A stretch of DNA of 64,000 bases from positions 124,001 through 188,000 of the forward strand of contig JAJQRA010000020.1 of assembly GCA_046533095.1 (NCBI GenBank). The letters run 5' to 3'. The stretch's first letter is position 1, and every line of letters begins with the position of its first letter. The stretch comes from ZAX-1 sp046533095 (GTDB lineage: Bacteria > Bacillota > Clostridia > Lachnospirales > Lachnospiraceae). Position numbers and translations under genes: made by a program. Shown here in pieces: positions 1-8,806 of the stretch. The notes beneath the pieces were generated by a model, which saw nothing but the letters and a program-made list of their open reading frames with translations, did no database searches and was not told where the DNA came from.

Positions 1-22
1 ATATCGCTATTGTTCGATTGTA

Positions 23-1723
23 TCAGATCTCAAAGCAGCTAGAAATTAAACTGCAAATTAAATCTACTTTTTTAAGTGGTGTCATGATGTAGAATCCATC
101 GGCGTAATCATACACTTTTTCGATAATCCCCTTGCTAAACTGGATAGACACATCATATACTTTTTCAACAGGCTTGTCTATAAGCCGGTCAATTACGTCT
201 TGTGGAATTTCAATTCCGGATACTTCGTTGTTTAGGAAAATTGCATTTTTATAGCTGGCAACAGGCAGTACCCCGGCATAAAGTTTGCAGTCTGATTCTT
301 GCATCAATACTCTTTTTGCTTGAATAAAATTTTCGATGGCAGTAGCTGTAAACATTGGCTGCGACAATAAAAAGCTTGCACCATTGTCTACTTTTCTCTT
401 GCATCGCTCTAATTCTTTTTGAAAATTTCTTGCATTTATATTCATGGCGCCGCCAATGGAAAATGGCTTGTCAACAAAAAGATCTTTATTTAAGCTTTTG
501 ATGAAAGAAATCAGTCCGATGGAGTTGAAATTAAATACGCCGGATTTTTTATAGGCATCAAAAACGACAGGATCGCCTGTGACAGCAAGAATTCGATCAA
601 TTCCCTCAAAACTTGCACCTAAGAGGCTGGCCTTCATTGCAATATGGTTTTTGTCGCGGCAAGTTAAATGCGGCAAAACATCAATGCTTTTTTCACGTTT
701 TATTTTTGCGGCGGTCATAATGCTGTCCGCCCTTGCTTTTGCAAGTGGAGAATCGGCAAATGTAATGGCCTCGACACGGCAAGCCTTTAATTTGTCAACG
801 GCATCTAAAAGGTAGGTGCAATCGCTACTTAAAGGTGGATCAAGCTCAACGAAAATCGGTTTTAATGCAAGCCTTTTTATCGATTTATCAAGAGTGGGCG
901 AAATGCTTTTTGGCTGATTGGCGACAGGAATATATTTTACATGTATCCCTTTGACAGCAAGTTGGATATGCTTAGGCGTTGTGCCACAGCATCCACCAAA
1001 AATGGAGGCGCCTTCATAAAAAAGCTCGTTTATTTTTCGTGCAAAATAGCCTGCATTATCTTCAAAAACCATTCTGCCGTTTAAGGAAGAGGGGTAGCCG
1101 GAATTAGGCATTGCCGCAAATGGTTTAGAAAGCGTTGCAGGGTCTAGTGCTTTCGTTAAATTTAGCAAATGTGTTGGGCCACAGGCACAGTTTAATCCAA
1201 CAATCGAAACAAAAGGATTGGCGGCGGCATTTTGTAGCAACGTTTTGTAATAAAGTCCTTTTCTGGTATAGCCATCTTGTGAAACGGCGAATGATACCAT
1301 AATGGTTGCATGAGGTATGCGTTCTTTTATCAGATGGATCGCCGGAACAATCACGTCATATTCGAACAATGTTTCAAATAAAAAATTGGTTGCGCCTAAC
1401 GCAACAAAAGTTTCTGCAACTTTCCTATACTGTAGCTCTAATTCAGAAGGAGCGTCACATGTGATCGGGCCAATATCCGCAAAAACACAAACATCAGTTC
1501 CTTCTACGGCCTGCATTGCAATGCCATATCCTTGTGTCAATAAGATAGTATCTGTTGTATGAAACGTATTCGTTTTTATATAGTCAACACCGGCCTTGAT
1601 ATATTCCTTATGGATAGACAATACGGTCTTTGGGTCTGTAAAATTTGCCCGTTCACAAGGAGCATCGTCGTTTGTTAAACTATAGTAATAGGTGCCAAAA
1701 GCACCGTCAAAAAATTTAGGCAT
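23..1723 (-). CDS. yitJ: Bifunctional homocysteine S-methyltransferase / methylenetetrahydrofolate reductase (YitJ-like)
   Basis: Predicted to methylate homocysteine to methionine and to reduce 5,10-methylene-THF to 5-methyl-THF, in the cytoplasm. The N-terminal half (about residues 1-285) is a homocysteine S-methyltransferase domain with the zinc-binding cysteines visible in NCACGP (about residue 180) and GGCCGT (about residue 240). The C-terminal half (about 295-566) is an MTHFR domain with the AVTGDP and LSQPMF motifs. This order matches Bacillus subtilis YitJ. The ATG at 1723 is preferred because GGAG lies 6 nt upstream. It overlaps the end of the trans-sulfuration gene by 8 bp (ATGCCTAA), so the two are probably translationally coupled. 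An in-frame TTG (1735) and ATG (1729) lie further upstream but have no spaced ribosome binding site. Confidence 0.93.
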   Translation of the reverse strand: MPKFFDGAFGTYYYSLTNDDAPCERANFTDPKTVLSIHKEYIKAGVDYIKTNTFHTTDTILLTQGYGIAMQAVEGTDVCVFADIGPITCDAPSELELQYRKVAETFVALGATNFLFETLFEYDVIVPAIHLIKERIPHATIMVSFAVSQDGYTRKGLYYKTLLQNAAANPFVSIVGLNCACGPTHLLNLTKALDPATLSKPFAAMPNSGYPSSLNGRMVFEDNAGYFARKINELFYEGASIFGGCCGTTPKHIQLAVKGIHVKYIPVANQPKSISPTLDKSIKRLALKPIFVELDPPLSSDCTYLLDAVDKLKACRVEAITFADSPLAKARADSIMTAAKIKREKSIDVLPHLTCRDKNHIAMKASLLGASFEGIDRILAVTGDPVVFDAYKKSGVFNFNSIGLISFIKSLNKDLFVDKPFSIGGAMNINARNFQKELERCKRKVDNGASFLLSQPMFTATAIENFIQAKRVLMQESDCKLYAGVLPVASYKNAIFLNNEVSGIEIPQDVIDRLIDKPVEKVYDVSIQFSKGIIEKVYDYADGFYIMTPLKKVDLICSLISSCFEI

Positions 1724-2861
1724 TACCATCTCCAATCGCTTGTGCTAAATCGCTGATGATATCATCAATGTCCTCGATTCCTACGGACAAACGCAACAAG
1801 CGTTCATTAATTCCATTTTTTTCCCGCTGCTCTTGTGGCACATCGGCGTGGGTTTGTGTCATGGGGTATGTCATAAGCGTTTCAACGCCGCCAAGGCTTT
1901 CCGCAAAAAGGATGAGCTGTATACGTTCTAAAATTTGACAAGCCAGTTCTTCGCTTTCTACTTCAAATGAAATCATGGCGCCAAAACCGCTTGCTTGTCG
2001 TTTCGACAGTTCAAAATCCGGATGGGTTTCTAATCCCACGTAATGAACGGCTTTTATCTTAGGCTGCCTACACATCCATTCTGCAACTTTTCTTGCGTTT
2101 ATTTCCTGCTTTTCCATACGGATTGCAAGTGTTTTAATGCCACGAACTAAAAGAAAACTATCAAAAGGCGAAAGACCGGTGCCAATTGTCTTGATAAGGA
2201 AGCGTAGCTTTTCAGATAATGCTTCACTGTTGCAAATTAAGAATCCTGCCAATGTGTCATTATGGCCACCAAGGTATTTTGTTCCACTGTGTATGACAAT
2301 ATCTGCACCAAGTGCAATCGGCTGTTGCAGATAGGGGGTTAAAAATGTATTGTCCACAATGAGCAAAATGTCATGCTCCTTTGCAATCTTTGAAACAGCG
2401 GCAATATCAGTCACCCGCATCATCGGATTTGTCGGCGTTTCAACAAAGATTGCCTTTGTCTCCTTGCCGATAAGGCTTTTTAGTTTGTCAAGGTCATTGG
2501 TGTCTATATAATCAACCGAAATGCCGTTCTTTTTGGAAATGTTGTCAAAATACCGAATCGATCCACCGTAGAGGTCGTCAGATGAAATGATGTGGTCGCC
2601 GATGGAAAACAGCTCCATTAATGTGGCAATTGCAGCCATTCCACTTGAAAAAGCCAAGGCATCAAATCCGTTTTCAAGCTTCGCAACGATTTGTTCTAGG
2701 TGTTCCCTTGTTGGGTTTTGTAGCCTTGAATAGTCATAGCCTGAACTTTCCCCCATGGATGGGTGTGCAAAGGTGGCCGATTGATAAATTGGTACAGTGA
2801 TTGCACCGGTACAATGTGTGTCATTTGCTGCACCATGTACGCAAGTCGTTTTAATGTTCAT
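1716..2861 (-). CDS. Trans-sulfuration enzyme, cystathionine gamma-synthase/lyase family (PLP)
   Basis: A 381-residue Cys/Met-metabolism PLP enzyme. The family signature SGTKYLGGHND, containing the PLP lysine, lies at about residue 200. The substrate-site segments YDYSRLQNPT and LSPFDSFLLVRG are present. Members include MetI/MetB (cystathionine gamma-synthase, O-acylhomoserine sulfhydrylase) and MccB/MetC (lyases); sequence alone does not separate them. The downstream homocysteine methyltransferase favours a role supplying homocysteine for methionine synthesis. Start at the ATG of MNIKTT, with GAGG 8 nt upstream. The leader between this gene and the Rrf2 gene is about 135 bp and carries two imperfect 21-bp direct repeats (2949-2969 and 2981-3001), the second at the Rrf2 stop codon. 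No SAM riboswitch or T-box was recognised there. Confidence 0.93.
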   Translation of the reverse strand: MNIKTTCVHGAANDTHCTGAITVPIYQSATFAHPSMGESSGYDYSRLQNPTREHLEQIVAKLENGFDALAFSSGMAAIATLMELFSIGDHIISSDDLYGGSIRYFDNISKKNGISVDYIDTNDLDKLKSLIGKETKAIFVETPTNPMMRVTDIAAVSKIAKEHDILLIVDNTFLTPYLQQPIALGADIVIHSGTKYLGGHNDTLAGFLICNSEALSEKLRFLIKTIGTGLSPFDSFLLVRGIKTLAIRMEKQEINARKVAEWMCRQPKIKAVHYVGLETHPDFELSKRQASGFGAMISFEVESEELACQILERIQLILFAESLGGVETLMTYPMTQTHADVPQEQREKNGINERLLRLSVGIEDIDDIISDLAQAIGDGNA

Positions 2862-2996
2862 AATGTTCCTCATTTCTGTAACGAACAAAAGTTTATGGCC
2901 TTTTGTTTACATTAAATTTAATGGTTTTATCTTTGTGTAGCGTTAAACATTGGGAGACCAAGAACCATATCGTATGAAATATTGGAAGCCCAAGAA

Positions 2997-3443
2997 TCAT
3001 AGGTAATACATATAGCCCTCGGAAAAAGATTCTTTTTCCACTTCGGCGACCAAATCTGCGAGGGAGATGGAGGAAAGGGTATCGGCCACACAGGTATCTA
3101 GTGGTTCAAAGATGTTTTTTTGCATCGCATTTTCAATTGATTTTTGGCTTTCTAAAACAGTGGCTTCTGCGCGTTCAAATAGGGCATTTTCAATCGCCGA
3201 AAGTACATCAAACGTAGATATATTGCTTGGCATTCGTGCAAGCTGGTAGCCGCCTTGCGAACCCTTTGTGGATGTAACAAGTCCGGCTCGTTTTAATAAA
3301 GAAAAAACTTGTTCCAAATATATTTTCGATATTTTAAGTTTTTCTGCAAGGCTTATAATCGTGATGCATTCGCCGGTGTTGTAGCTTTGTGCAATACATA
3401 TCATGGATGATATCCCATATCTTGCTTTTACAGATATTCTCAT
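2997..3443 (-). CDS. Rrf2-family transcriptional regulator, CymR-like
   Basis: A 148-residue Rrf2 protein. The N-terminal winged helix-turn-helix (MRISVKARYGISSM, then LAEKLKISKIYLEQVFSLLKRAGLV and the GSQGGYQLAR wing) is typical. Unlike the second Rrf2 protein of this window it lacks the three clustered cysteines of IscR-type iron-sulfur regulators; its few cysteines are scattered. That, and its position at the head of a methionine/cysteine operon, suggests a CymR-like repressor of cysteine metabolism. In characterised relatives CymR acts together with CysK, and two cysK genes lie about 10-14 kb away here. The partner and operator are inferred. A good promoter lies upstream at 3516-3544. Confidence 0.85.
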   Translation of the reverse strand: MRISVKARYGISSMICIAQSYNTGECITIISLAEKLKISKIYLEQVFSLLKRAGLVTSTKGSQGGYQLARMPSNISTFDVLSAIENALFERAEATVLESQKSIENAMQKNIFEPLDTCVADTLSSISLADLVAEVEKESFSEGYMYYL

Positions 3444-3515
3444 AGCATAATAACCTCTTAAATTTTCTTGAATAAAATTGTATGTTTCCTTGAATTATAA
3501 CTATATTTCATATCC

Positions 3516-3544
3516 ATTTTAACGTTAAACTTGTACAAAGTCAA
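3516..3544 (-). promoter_or_regulatory. Sigma-A-type promoter of the Rrf2-metB-yitJ operon
   Basis: On the minus strand TTGACT (3544-3539), a 17-nt spacer and TAAAAT (3521-3516) form a near-consensus promoter about 75 bp upstream of the Rrf2 start codon. A short palindrome, GCATATAT-TTC-ATATATGC, lies just upstream at about 3546-3564. Two direct copies of TTCAAG(G/A)AAA lie in the transcribed leader and could be regulator sites. Assignment is by inspection only. Confidence 0.55.
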
Positions 3545-3582
3545 TGCATATATTTCATATATGCGTCAGGTATGCGCCAGAA

Positions 3583-3671
3583 CGTTACGATTCACAGTTC
3601 ACTGTGAAAATCACTTTTATGCATAAGACGCACAAAAGCGACTGCGCGGTAATGAACTGCGAATCGTAACG
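3583..3671. repeat. Palindromic MITE-like element, copy A (89 bp)
   Basis: The left arm CGTTACGATTCACAGTTC (3583-3600) and the right arm at 3654-3671 are inverted repeats with one mismatch over 18 bp. The reverse complement of this element matches the first half of the 206-bp element at 4374-4579 with few differences, including the shared inner segment GTCGCTTTTGTGCG and GCATAAAAGTG. No coding capacity is seen, which fits a small non-autonomous element or a folded intergenic repeat. Confidence 0.7.
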
Positions 3672-3787
3672 TCAAAACCTCGCTGAGTAGGAGTAATAAA
3701 ATAGGGATAGTTGAAGAAATAGAGAAAATATAGTATGCTTAGGTATCAGATAGAAACATTCAATCAAAAAGGTTTCAGTGCGTCTAA

Positions 3788-3943
3788 TTTAAAGAAGGAT
3801 TAAATTCAGAAGAATATGATTTTCTTCAAAAAGATGGACATCTGAAAAATAAAATAATATTACTTGGGCTTTCAGGAAGCTATTCATATGGTACGAACAA
3901 TGATAATAGCGATCGTGATATCCGAGAGGTTGAAATGAATTAA
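3788..3943 (+). pseudogene. Remnant of a nucleotidyltransferase-superfamily gene
   Basis: A 51-codon open stretch without a start codon ends at TAA 3941-3943. It encodes the fingerprint LLGLSGSYSYGTNNDNSDRD, which matches the GSxxxGT-(x)n-SDxD active-site motif of pol-beta-like nucleotidyltransferases. Everything downstream of this motif is missing, so it is an N-terminal fragment of a lost gene. The surrounding region from 3444 to 4680 otherwise holds only the two palindromic elements and no supportable gene. Confidence 0.6.
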
Positions 3944-4373
3944 ATATTTAAAAGCACCGTTTTAAATATTTAATTGGCAGACTGGAAATTCCGCCATTCG
4001 CAGTGAATCGTTGCCAAATTTGCCAAGGAAAGTCCATAGGAGAATATTTTGTCTTGTTGTGCAGTGTTTTTTAGGTAGGAATAAAATTATATTTGTGCTA
4101 TACTATTCTGGAAAGAAATGATAGAAAAACGATGAGGACGGTGAGAAAAAACGTTCTATAACAAACCATAGGAACAGCGTGGCAAATAGACCTTTGACTT
4201 TTCATCTGCTCCTGTGAAAGAAGGGGGGAAATTCTGTCATTCATACCAACAGAAATGAAACTGCATAAGACCTTTACGAATATGTTTGTTTCCACATAGA
4301 CAAGCTGGCTTTCGAGCAAGTGGGCTTTACAGCCACAGATAAAAGGTACATAAAGAAGATGTAGATATATAGC

Positions 4374-4579
4374 CGTTACGATTCACAGCTCATTACCGTA
4401 AAGTCGCTTTTGTGCGTTTTTTGCATAAAAGTGCAATGCTATTGAACATTTAGCGAAGTATTTATGAGCTTCGTGTGAAAGTATACCCTTGTGGTTGGGT
4501 TTGATGTGCCAAACCGCACGCTCTTTGTGCAGTTTGTGTATATAAACGTTACTTTTACAGCTAGCTGTGAATCGTAATA
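4374..4579. repeat. Palindromic MITE-like element, copy B (206 bp)
   Basis: It begins with CGTTACGATTCACAGCT (4374-4390) and ends with the inverted arm AGCTGTGAATCGTAA (4563-4577), giving terminal inverted repeats of about 15 bp. The first 70 bp match copy A (3583-3671) in opposite orientation; the remainder is unique to this copy. Copy A may be an internally deleted derivative. The element ends about 100 bp before the FIST gene and could carry its upstream signals. Confidence 0.65.
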
Positions 4580-4680
4580 TATAGCCAATTTATGGATGGA
4601 TTAGGACTTGCAAACAATAGCGTGCGTAAGTAAGCGCTATTATTTGTTTGCCCTTCCTTATATGCAGAAAAGAGGTATTT

Positions 4681-5847
4681 ATGATAAAAGTGGTATCGGC
4701 ATTCACCGATGAGGTGGATGATGCCAATTTGGCATTGAAAGAAATTACGGATGGTTTGGGACCTCTGCTTGCGAACAGCGTGGGAATTATCACCTGCACA
4801 CGCGAGCATATTGAAAACGAAAACGTAAAAGTAATTGTGGAACACTTCCCATTTGACATTGTGGGCTGTGAGAGCTCTGAGGATGCCGCGACAGGTTCGG
4901 CGGTGGAGGGTCAATTAAGCTTGATGGTACTGACAAGCGATGATGCTGAATTTTCGACGGTGCTTACCGACCCGTTGGAAGAAAGGACTGACCGTGTGCC
5001 GATCTTAGAAAAAGCATTTGCATCGGTAAGCGCTCAACTAACACGCAAGCCGATGATGATGCTGGTTTTCATACCGCCGCTTCGAGATTTTGATGGGGAT
5101 GTTTTTCTAGATAGCGCTGCAAGCTTCGTAGGAGATACGCCAATATTTGGAACGCTTGCGATAAATTTTGAGCGGTTTAAGCCTTACGTATTGTATGGCA
5201 GGGAGGCAGCTGATAACAAGGCTGCATTTATCCTCATAGCGGACGATAGCAGACCGGAATTTTTTTCCATGAAGGCGGTTTCGCAAATCAATTTTAACAA
5301 ATATAATGCAGTGGCAACCAAAACAAGCGACAATTTGGTACAGGAGATAGATGGAGATCCACCGATGAAATTTTTTGAATCGATTGGTTTTGCCACAATT
5401 GATTCATTGGTTGGGCTGGTTGCAGCTCCACTGGTTTTTGATTTGCACGATGGTGGGCCAATTGTAGTGCGCGCAATATACGGTTTGACGCCGGAAGGCT
5501 GGATAAGGTGCAGTGCCAGTGCGCCACAAGGGGCATCCATTGCATTAGGCATATTGAATAAGGATGCAGTCTTAGATGCATCCCACAAAATATTTGAGAA
5601 AATAAATGCACAGAATGGCAATGGCGCATTAATTTTCTCCTGTATAAGCAGACAATTTATACTTACGTGGGATGAAATGGCGGAACTTGAGCTTGCCGTA
5701 AAAATGCTTGAATGCCCGTTCATAATGGGGTATTCCGGCGGTGAAGTATGCCCGGTACAGGAACAGGATGGCAAGATGAGCAACTCCTTCCAGTCCATGT
5801 TGCTCATAGCTTGCGTTTTCAATCAAAGGGGTGGTAAAGACGTATGA
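4681..5847 (+). CDS. FIST domain (FIST_N/FIST_C) sensory protein
   Basis: A 388-residue cytoplasmic protein with the features of FIST proteins: an N-terminal domain with the alternating beta/alpha pattern and the segment IVGCESSEDAATGSA, followed by a C-terminal FIST_C domain ending near CPFIMGYSGGEVCPV. FIST domains are predicted small-ligand sensors, possibly for amino acids, linked to signal transduction. The start at 4681 follows AGAGGTATTT. The last 4 bp (ATGA) overlap the start of a hybrid histidine kinase, so the two are probably made in equal amounts and act together, with FIST as the sensory partner. The ligand cannot be deduced. An upstream in-frame start at 4648 is possible but has no ribosome binding site. 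Confidence 0.8.
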   Translation: MIKVVSAFTDEVDDANLALKEITDGLGPLLANSVGIITCTREHIENENVKVIVEHFPFDIVGCESSEDAATGSAVEGQLSLMVLTSDDAEFSTVLTDPLEERTDRVPILEKAFASVSAQLTRKPMMMLVFIPPLRDFDGDVFLDSAASFVGDTPIFGTLAINFERFKPYVLYGREAADNKAAFILIADDSRPEFFSMKAVSQINFNKYNAVATKTSDNLVQEIDGDPPMKFFESIGFATIDSLVGLVAAPLVFDLHDGGPIVVRAIYGLTPEGWIRCSASAPQGASIALGILNKDAVLDASHKIFEKINAQNGNGALIFSCISRQFILTWDEMAELELAVKMLECPFIMGYSGGEVCPVQEQDGKMSNSFQSMLLIACVFNQRGGKDV

Positions 5848-8432
5848 TGAGCGATAGTGAATTGACGATAAGACGACTCAAACGTAAAATAGCGAAAATG
5901 GAGGCTATGATTGCAAGAGCGAGTACTACTTCTGATGGCAAAGAAAAGCTTATTGTGGCAGTGACTACTGAAAGCGAGAAGCAGGCGAGTCATCTTGAAT
6001 TGCTATTGAAAACTATAAATGAAGTAATTGTTATTCTTGATAGACAGGGAGCGATCACGTATTGTACGGACTCGTTTTTAAGAGAATTGAGGGTATCTAG
6101 ATTCGGGCTTTTAAGGGGTAAGCTTTTTTGGCAGGTGCTAAACGATAATAATGCTGAGGTATTCACCCAAGCGTTTTGGACTTCACAGGAAGCGTGTAAA
6201 GAAGTTACTTTTGTTGACAGACCGAAATGGGGACGGAGCCCCCTAGCTAAAATGTTTGCGGTTACGGTTTCGCCTATCATCGACACAGAGGGCAAAGCAC
6301 AAGGAGCTACCATCGTGGCCCATGATATAACAGAGCTGCTAGAGGCAAAGGAGTTAGCGGAACAGGCAAGTATAGCAAAGAGCAGTTTTCTAACGCATAT
6401 GAGCCATGAAATAAGAACGCCGATGAATGCCATCATCGGCATGTCGGAGCTTGCCTTGCGTGAGATCCTTCCCGGCACATTGCATGAAATGGTGTCTAGC
6501 ATCAGACAGGCGGGGCTTGATTTATTGCCCATCATAAACGATATCCTTGATTTTTCCAAAATCGAATCAGGCAAAATGGAACTTATAGACGGTGAATATA
6601 CACTTTCTACAATGATAAACGATGTTGTAAGTATTGTTCGTGTACGTCTTGCGGAAAAGGGAATTAGTTTTTTTGTATATGTCAACCCTGATATTCCAAA
6701 TAATTTATATGGAGATGAAACGCGGGTAAGGCAGATGTTGCTTAACCTTTTAAATAATGCGGTAAAATATACGAAAGAGGGTTTTATAAAGTTGTCGGTT
6801 AGGGGAAGAAAGCTGGATGAAAATGATCGTATTTTGCTTAGCTTTGAGATTTCAGATTCTGGAATTGGAATAAAGAAAGAGGATATAAAAGACCTGTTCA
6901 AGGAATTTTCCCAAGTAGACAAAAAGCGCAATCAAGGCATAAGCGGCAGCGGGTTAGGGCTTGTCATAACGAGTGACCTTGCATCCCTTATGAATGGGCA
7001 TATCGATGTAGAGAGCGAGTATAATGTTGGCTCGACGTTCACAATCAAGATACCGCAACGTTTCATCGGAGATGCTGTTTTTGCACATGTAAAGAATTCG
7101 GAGGATATCAAGGCACTGGTCTATGACAATTACGAGATGAGGGCGGAATCATTTGCTTTAGCTATGCGGGATCTTCTCATAGACTGTGAGATGGTTTCGG
7201 ATTGTGCGGCGTTTGTTGAAGTGGTCAAACATAACAAATACAACTATATTTTTGCGCCAGGCACGGCATTTAGGCAGATAGACCAGTATGCAGGCGATGC
7301 GAAACGGATCAGCATAGGGGGGGATGAGGTAGGCTATAGTACGCTCACACTTCCAGCCTATTCGCTCCAGCTGGCGGATATCTTTAACGATGTGCAAGGC
7401 AATTATTTCAAAAAAACGACGGCACTTAGCATGTTTATGGCACCGGATGCCAGAATTTTGATTGTGGACGATATCAAAGTAAACATTAAAGTTGCCGAAG
7501 GGCTTATGGCACCTTATAAAATGATAATTGATACGGCACTTTCTGGGCAGGAAGCGATAAATCTGACAAAAGAAAACAGCTATGACTTGATTTTTATGGA
7601 TCACATGATGCCGGAAATGAATGGGATTGAAGCCGCTGGTAGGATACAAGAAAATGGTTGCTGTAGTCCAATCGTAATGTTGACTGCAAATGCTATTTTA
7701 GGCATGATGGAAATGTTCCTCGAAAAAGGCATGGACGATTTTTTGTCCAAACCTCTTGACCCGGCAAAATTGAATGCCATTTTAATCAAGTGGATACCTG
7801 TGGAAAAACGAAAAAAGGTAAAGGTAGAACAAGACGAACCCATACAGGAAATCGGGTTAAAAATCGAAGGGATTGATGTTAAGAAGGGCGTTGAAATGAC
7901 CGGTGGTACAAAGAAAGGCTACTGCCAAGTGCTTTCTTTGTACTGCCGGGACGCCGAAGAACGAATGCATATACTAAAGGAAGTGCCAAGCGAAGAAGGG
8001 CTTCGCCTGTTCATCACACAGGTACATGCCTTAAAAAGTGCTTCAGCCAGTATAGGAGCCGCCGAACTCTCAAAGCAGGCAAAATTTTTAGAGGACGCAG
8101 GGGAGCGTGGCGATATGGCGGCAATTTTAGGCAGGCTTAAGAGTTTTAGGGAAAATCTTACTTTGACGCTAGGGCGTATCCGTGAGGCCCTAGCGTTAGA
8201 GGAAACGGATAAAACAGCAGGGGAAGCATTAATTTTGGATGGTAAATTGCTGCTTTTGCTAAGAGAGGCACTTGAGTCGGGGAATATTAGAGCAATGGAC
8301 GATATGCTAAATAAGCTTATGGAATCCCCCTATGACCAAAAGACGAAAGAGACGCTTTTGGCTATATCCGACTATATCCTCACGTTCGACTTAAAAAAAG
8401 CGACTGCTTTAATCGATGAATTGAACACGTAG
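5844..8432 (+). CDS. Hybrid sensor histidine kinase with PAS, receiver and HPt domains
   Basis: An 862-residue multidomain phosphorelay protein without clear membrane segments. Order: N-terminal coiled coil (about 5-50), PAS domain (about 50-165), HisKA with the phospho-acceptor H188 in HMSHEIRTPMNA, HATPase_c with LLNLLNNAVKYT, the G1 box DSGIGI and GSGLGL (about 290-400), a degenerate pseudo-receiver-like stretch (about 420-530), a receiver with D586 in FMDHMMPEMNG (about 540-655), and a C-terminal HPt domain with H728 in VHALKSASASIG. It overlaps the FIST gene by 4 bp, which implies that FIST is its input partner. No DNA-binding output domain is present, so an external response regulator must take the signal; none is encoded nearby. 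A G7 run at 7317-7323 is read correctly in frame. Confidence 0.93.
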   Translation: MMSDSELTIRRLKRKIAKMEAMIARASTTSDGKEKLIVAVTTESEKQASHLELLLKTINEVIVILDRQGAITYCTDSFLRELRVSRFGLLRGKLFWQVLNDNNAEVFTQAFWTSQEACKEVTFVDRPKWGRSPLAKMFAVTVSPIIDTEGKAQGATIVAHDITELLEAKELAEQASIAKSSFLTHMSHEIRTPMNAIIGMSELALREILPGTLHEMVSSIRQAGLDLLPIINDILDFSKIESGKMELIDGEYTLSTMINDVVSIVRVRLAEKGISFFVYVNPDIPNNLYGDETRVRQMLLNLLNNAVKYTKEGFIKLSVRGRKLDENDRILLSFEISDSGIGIKKEDIKDLFKEFSQVDKKRNQGISGSGLGLVITSDLASLMNGHIDVESEYNVGSTFTIKIPQRFIGDAVFAHVKNSEDIKALVYDNYEMRAESFALAMRDLLIDCEMVSDCAAFVEVVKHNKYNYIFAPGTAFRQIDQYAGDAKRISIGGDEVGYSTLTLPAYSLQLADIFNDVQGNYFKKTTALSMFMAPDARILIVDDIKVNIKVAEGLMAPYKMIIDTALSGQEAINLTKENSYDLIFMDHMMPEMNGIEAAGRIQENGCCSPIVMLTANAILGMMEMFLEKGMDDFLSKPLDPAKLNAILIKWIPVEKRKKVKVEQDEPIQEIGLKIEGIDVKKGVEMTGGTKKGYCQVLSLYCRDAEERMHILKEVPSEEGLRLFITQVHALKSASASIGAAELSKQAKFLEDAGERGDMAAILGRLKSFRENLTLTLGRIREALALEETDKTAGEALILDGKLLLLLREALESGNIRAMDDMLNKLMESPYDQKTKETLLAISDYILTFDLKKATALIDELNT

Positions 8433-8551
8433 CGGATAGGAAAATAGCCGATACTTTCGACCGATTGTAAATGGACGGATACTGTTTTCAGCGAGATTAT
8501 TCGAGAATGCACAATTACCATCTAATGACAATTTTACCAAAAAATCATCAC

Positions 8552-8580
8552 TTGAAAATATAAATTTATTTGATTATAAT
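8552..8580 (+). promoter_or_regulatory. Upstream promoter of the beta-glucoside operon (repeat copy 1)
   Basis: TTGAAA (8552-8557), a 17-nt spacer and TATAAT (8575-8580). The -35 box overlaps the right arm of a degenerate dyad at 8522-8554, which could be a repressor site. Confidence 0.65.
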
Positions 8581-8607
8581 AAAGGCAATTAGATATTTTA
8601 TTACCAT

Positions 8608-8666
8608 CAAGTGACAATTTTACCAAAAAATTATCACTTGACAATATAAATTTAATTGATTATAAT
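8608..8666 (+). promoter_or_regulatory. Downstream promoter of the beta-glucoside operon with dyad operator (repeat copy 2)
   Basis: A perfect consensus TTGACA (8638-8643), a 17-nt spacer and TATAAT (8661-8666). A near-perfect 33-bp inverted repeat from CAAGTGA (8608) to TCACTTG (8640), with AATTTT/AAAATT inner arms, overlaps the -35 hexamer. This is the arrangement expected of a repressor operator, although no repressor gene is adjacent. Confidence 0.75.
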
Positions 8667-8710
8667 AGAATCAATTAAATATTATAGATAACAATGCAGT
8701 TATCTATATG

Positions 8711-8740
8711 AGTATGTTACTGGAACACAGGCAGGACTCA
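8711..8740 (+). promoter_or_regulatory. Ribonucleic antiterminator (RAT) for the LicT-type protein
   Basis: The segment TGTTACTG followed by GGCAGGAC resembles the conserved RAT sequence of the BglG/LicT family (TGTTACTG...GGCAGGC). Its 3' end overlaps the 5' arm of the terminator hairpin at 8736. Binding of the antiterminator here would block terminator folding and let transcription enter the operon. The match is by eye. Confidence 0.7.
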
Positions 8741-8785
8741 GATTACTTAGGTTAGCACATACCTGAGTGATTTGAGTTATTTTAT
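8736..8785 (+). terminator. Conditional terminator upstream of licT
   Basis: A 17-bp stem, ACTCAGATTACTTAGGT pairing with ACCTGAGTGATTTGAGT (with G-U pairs), has the 8-nt loop TAGCACAT and is followed by TATTTTATT. Its 5' arm overlaps the RAT, so the two structures are mutually exclusive. Confidence 0.75.
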
Positions 8786-8806
8786 TGGAGGAAAGGAGGT
8801 AAATAA

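Larger units (their letters stand above)
8515..8686. repeat. 86-bp direct duplication carrying a promoter/operator unit
   Basis: Two tandem copies (8515-8600 and 8601-8686) share TTACCATC, TGACAATTTTACCAAAAAAT, ATCACTTG and TATAAATTTA, followed by TTGATTATAAT. Each copy holds a promoter and a dyad (CAAGTGA...TCACTTG in copy 2) overlapping the -35 box. Differences between the copies show that the duplication is not recent. Confidence 0.85.

Noticed and set aside
2862..2996. Possible SAM riboswitch or T-box before the methionine genes
   Set aside because: The leader is only 135 bp and shows two short direct repeats, but none of the conserved SAM-box or T-box elements could be found.
4098..4319. 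73-codon minus-strand frame in the 3.5-4.7 kb gap
   Set aside because: No ribosome binding site and no recognisable motif; the region looks non-coding.
5990..6931. 313-codon minus-strand frame inside the hybrid kinase gene
   Set aside because: Antisense to conserved PAS and HisKA/HATPase coding sequence; composition is that of a reverse-strand shadow.
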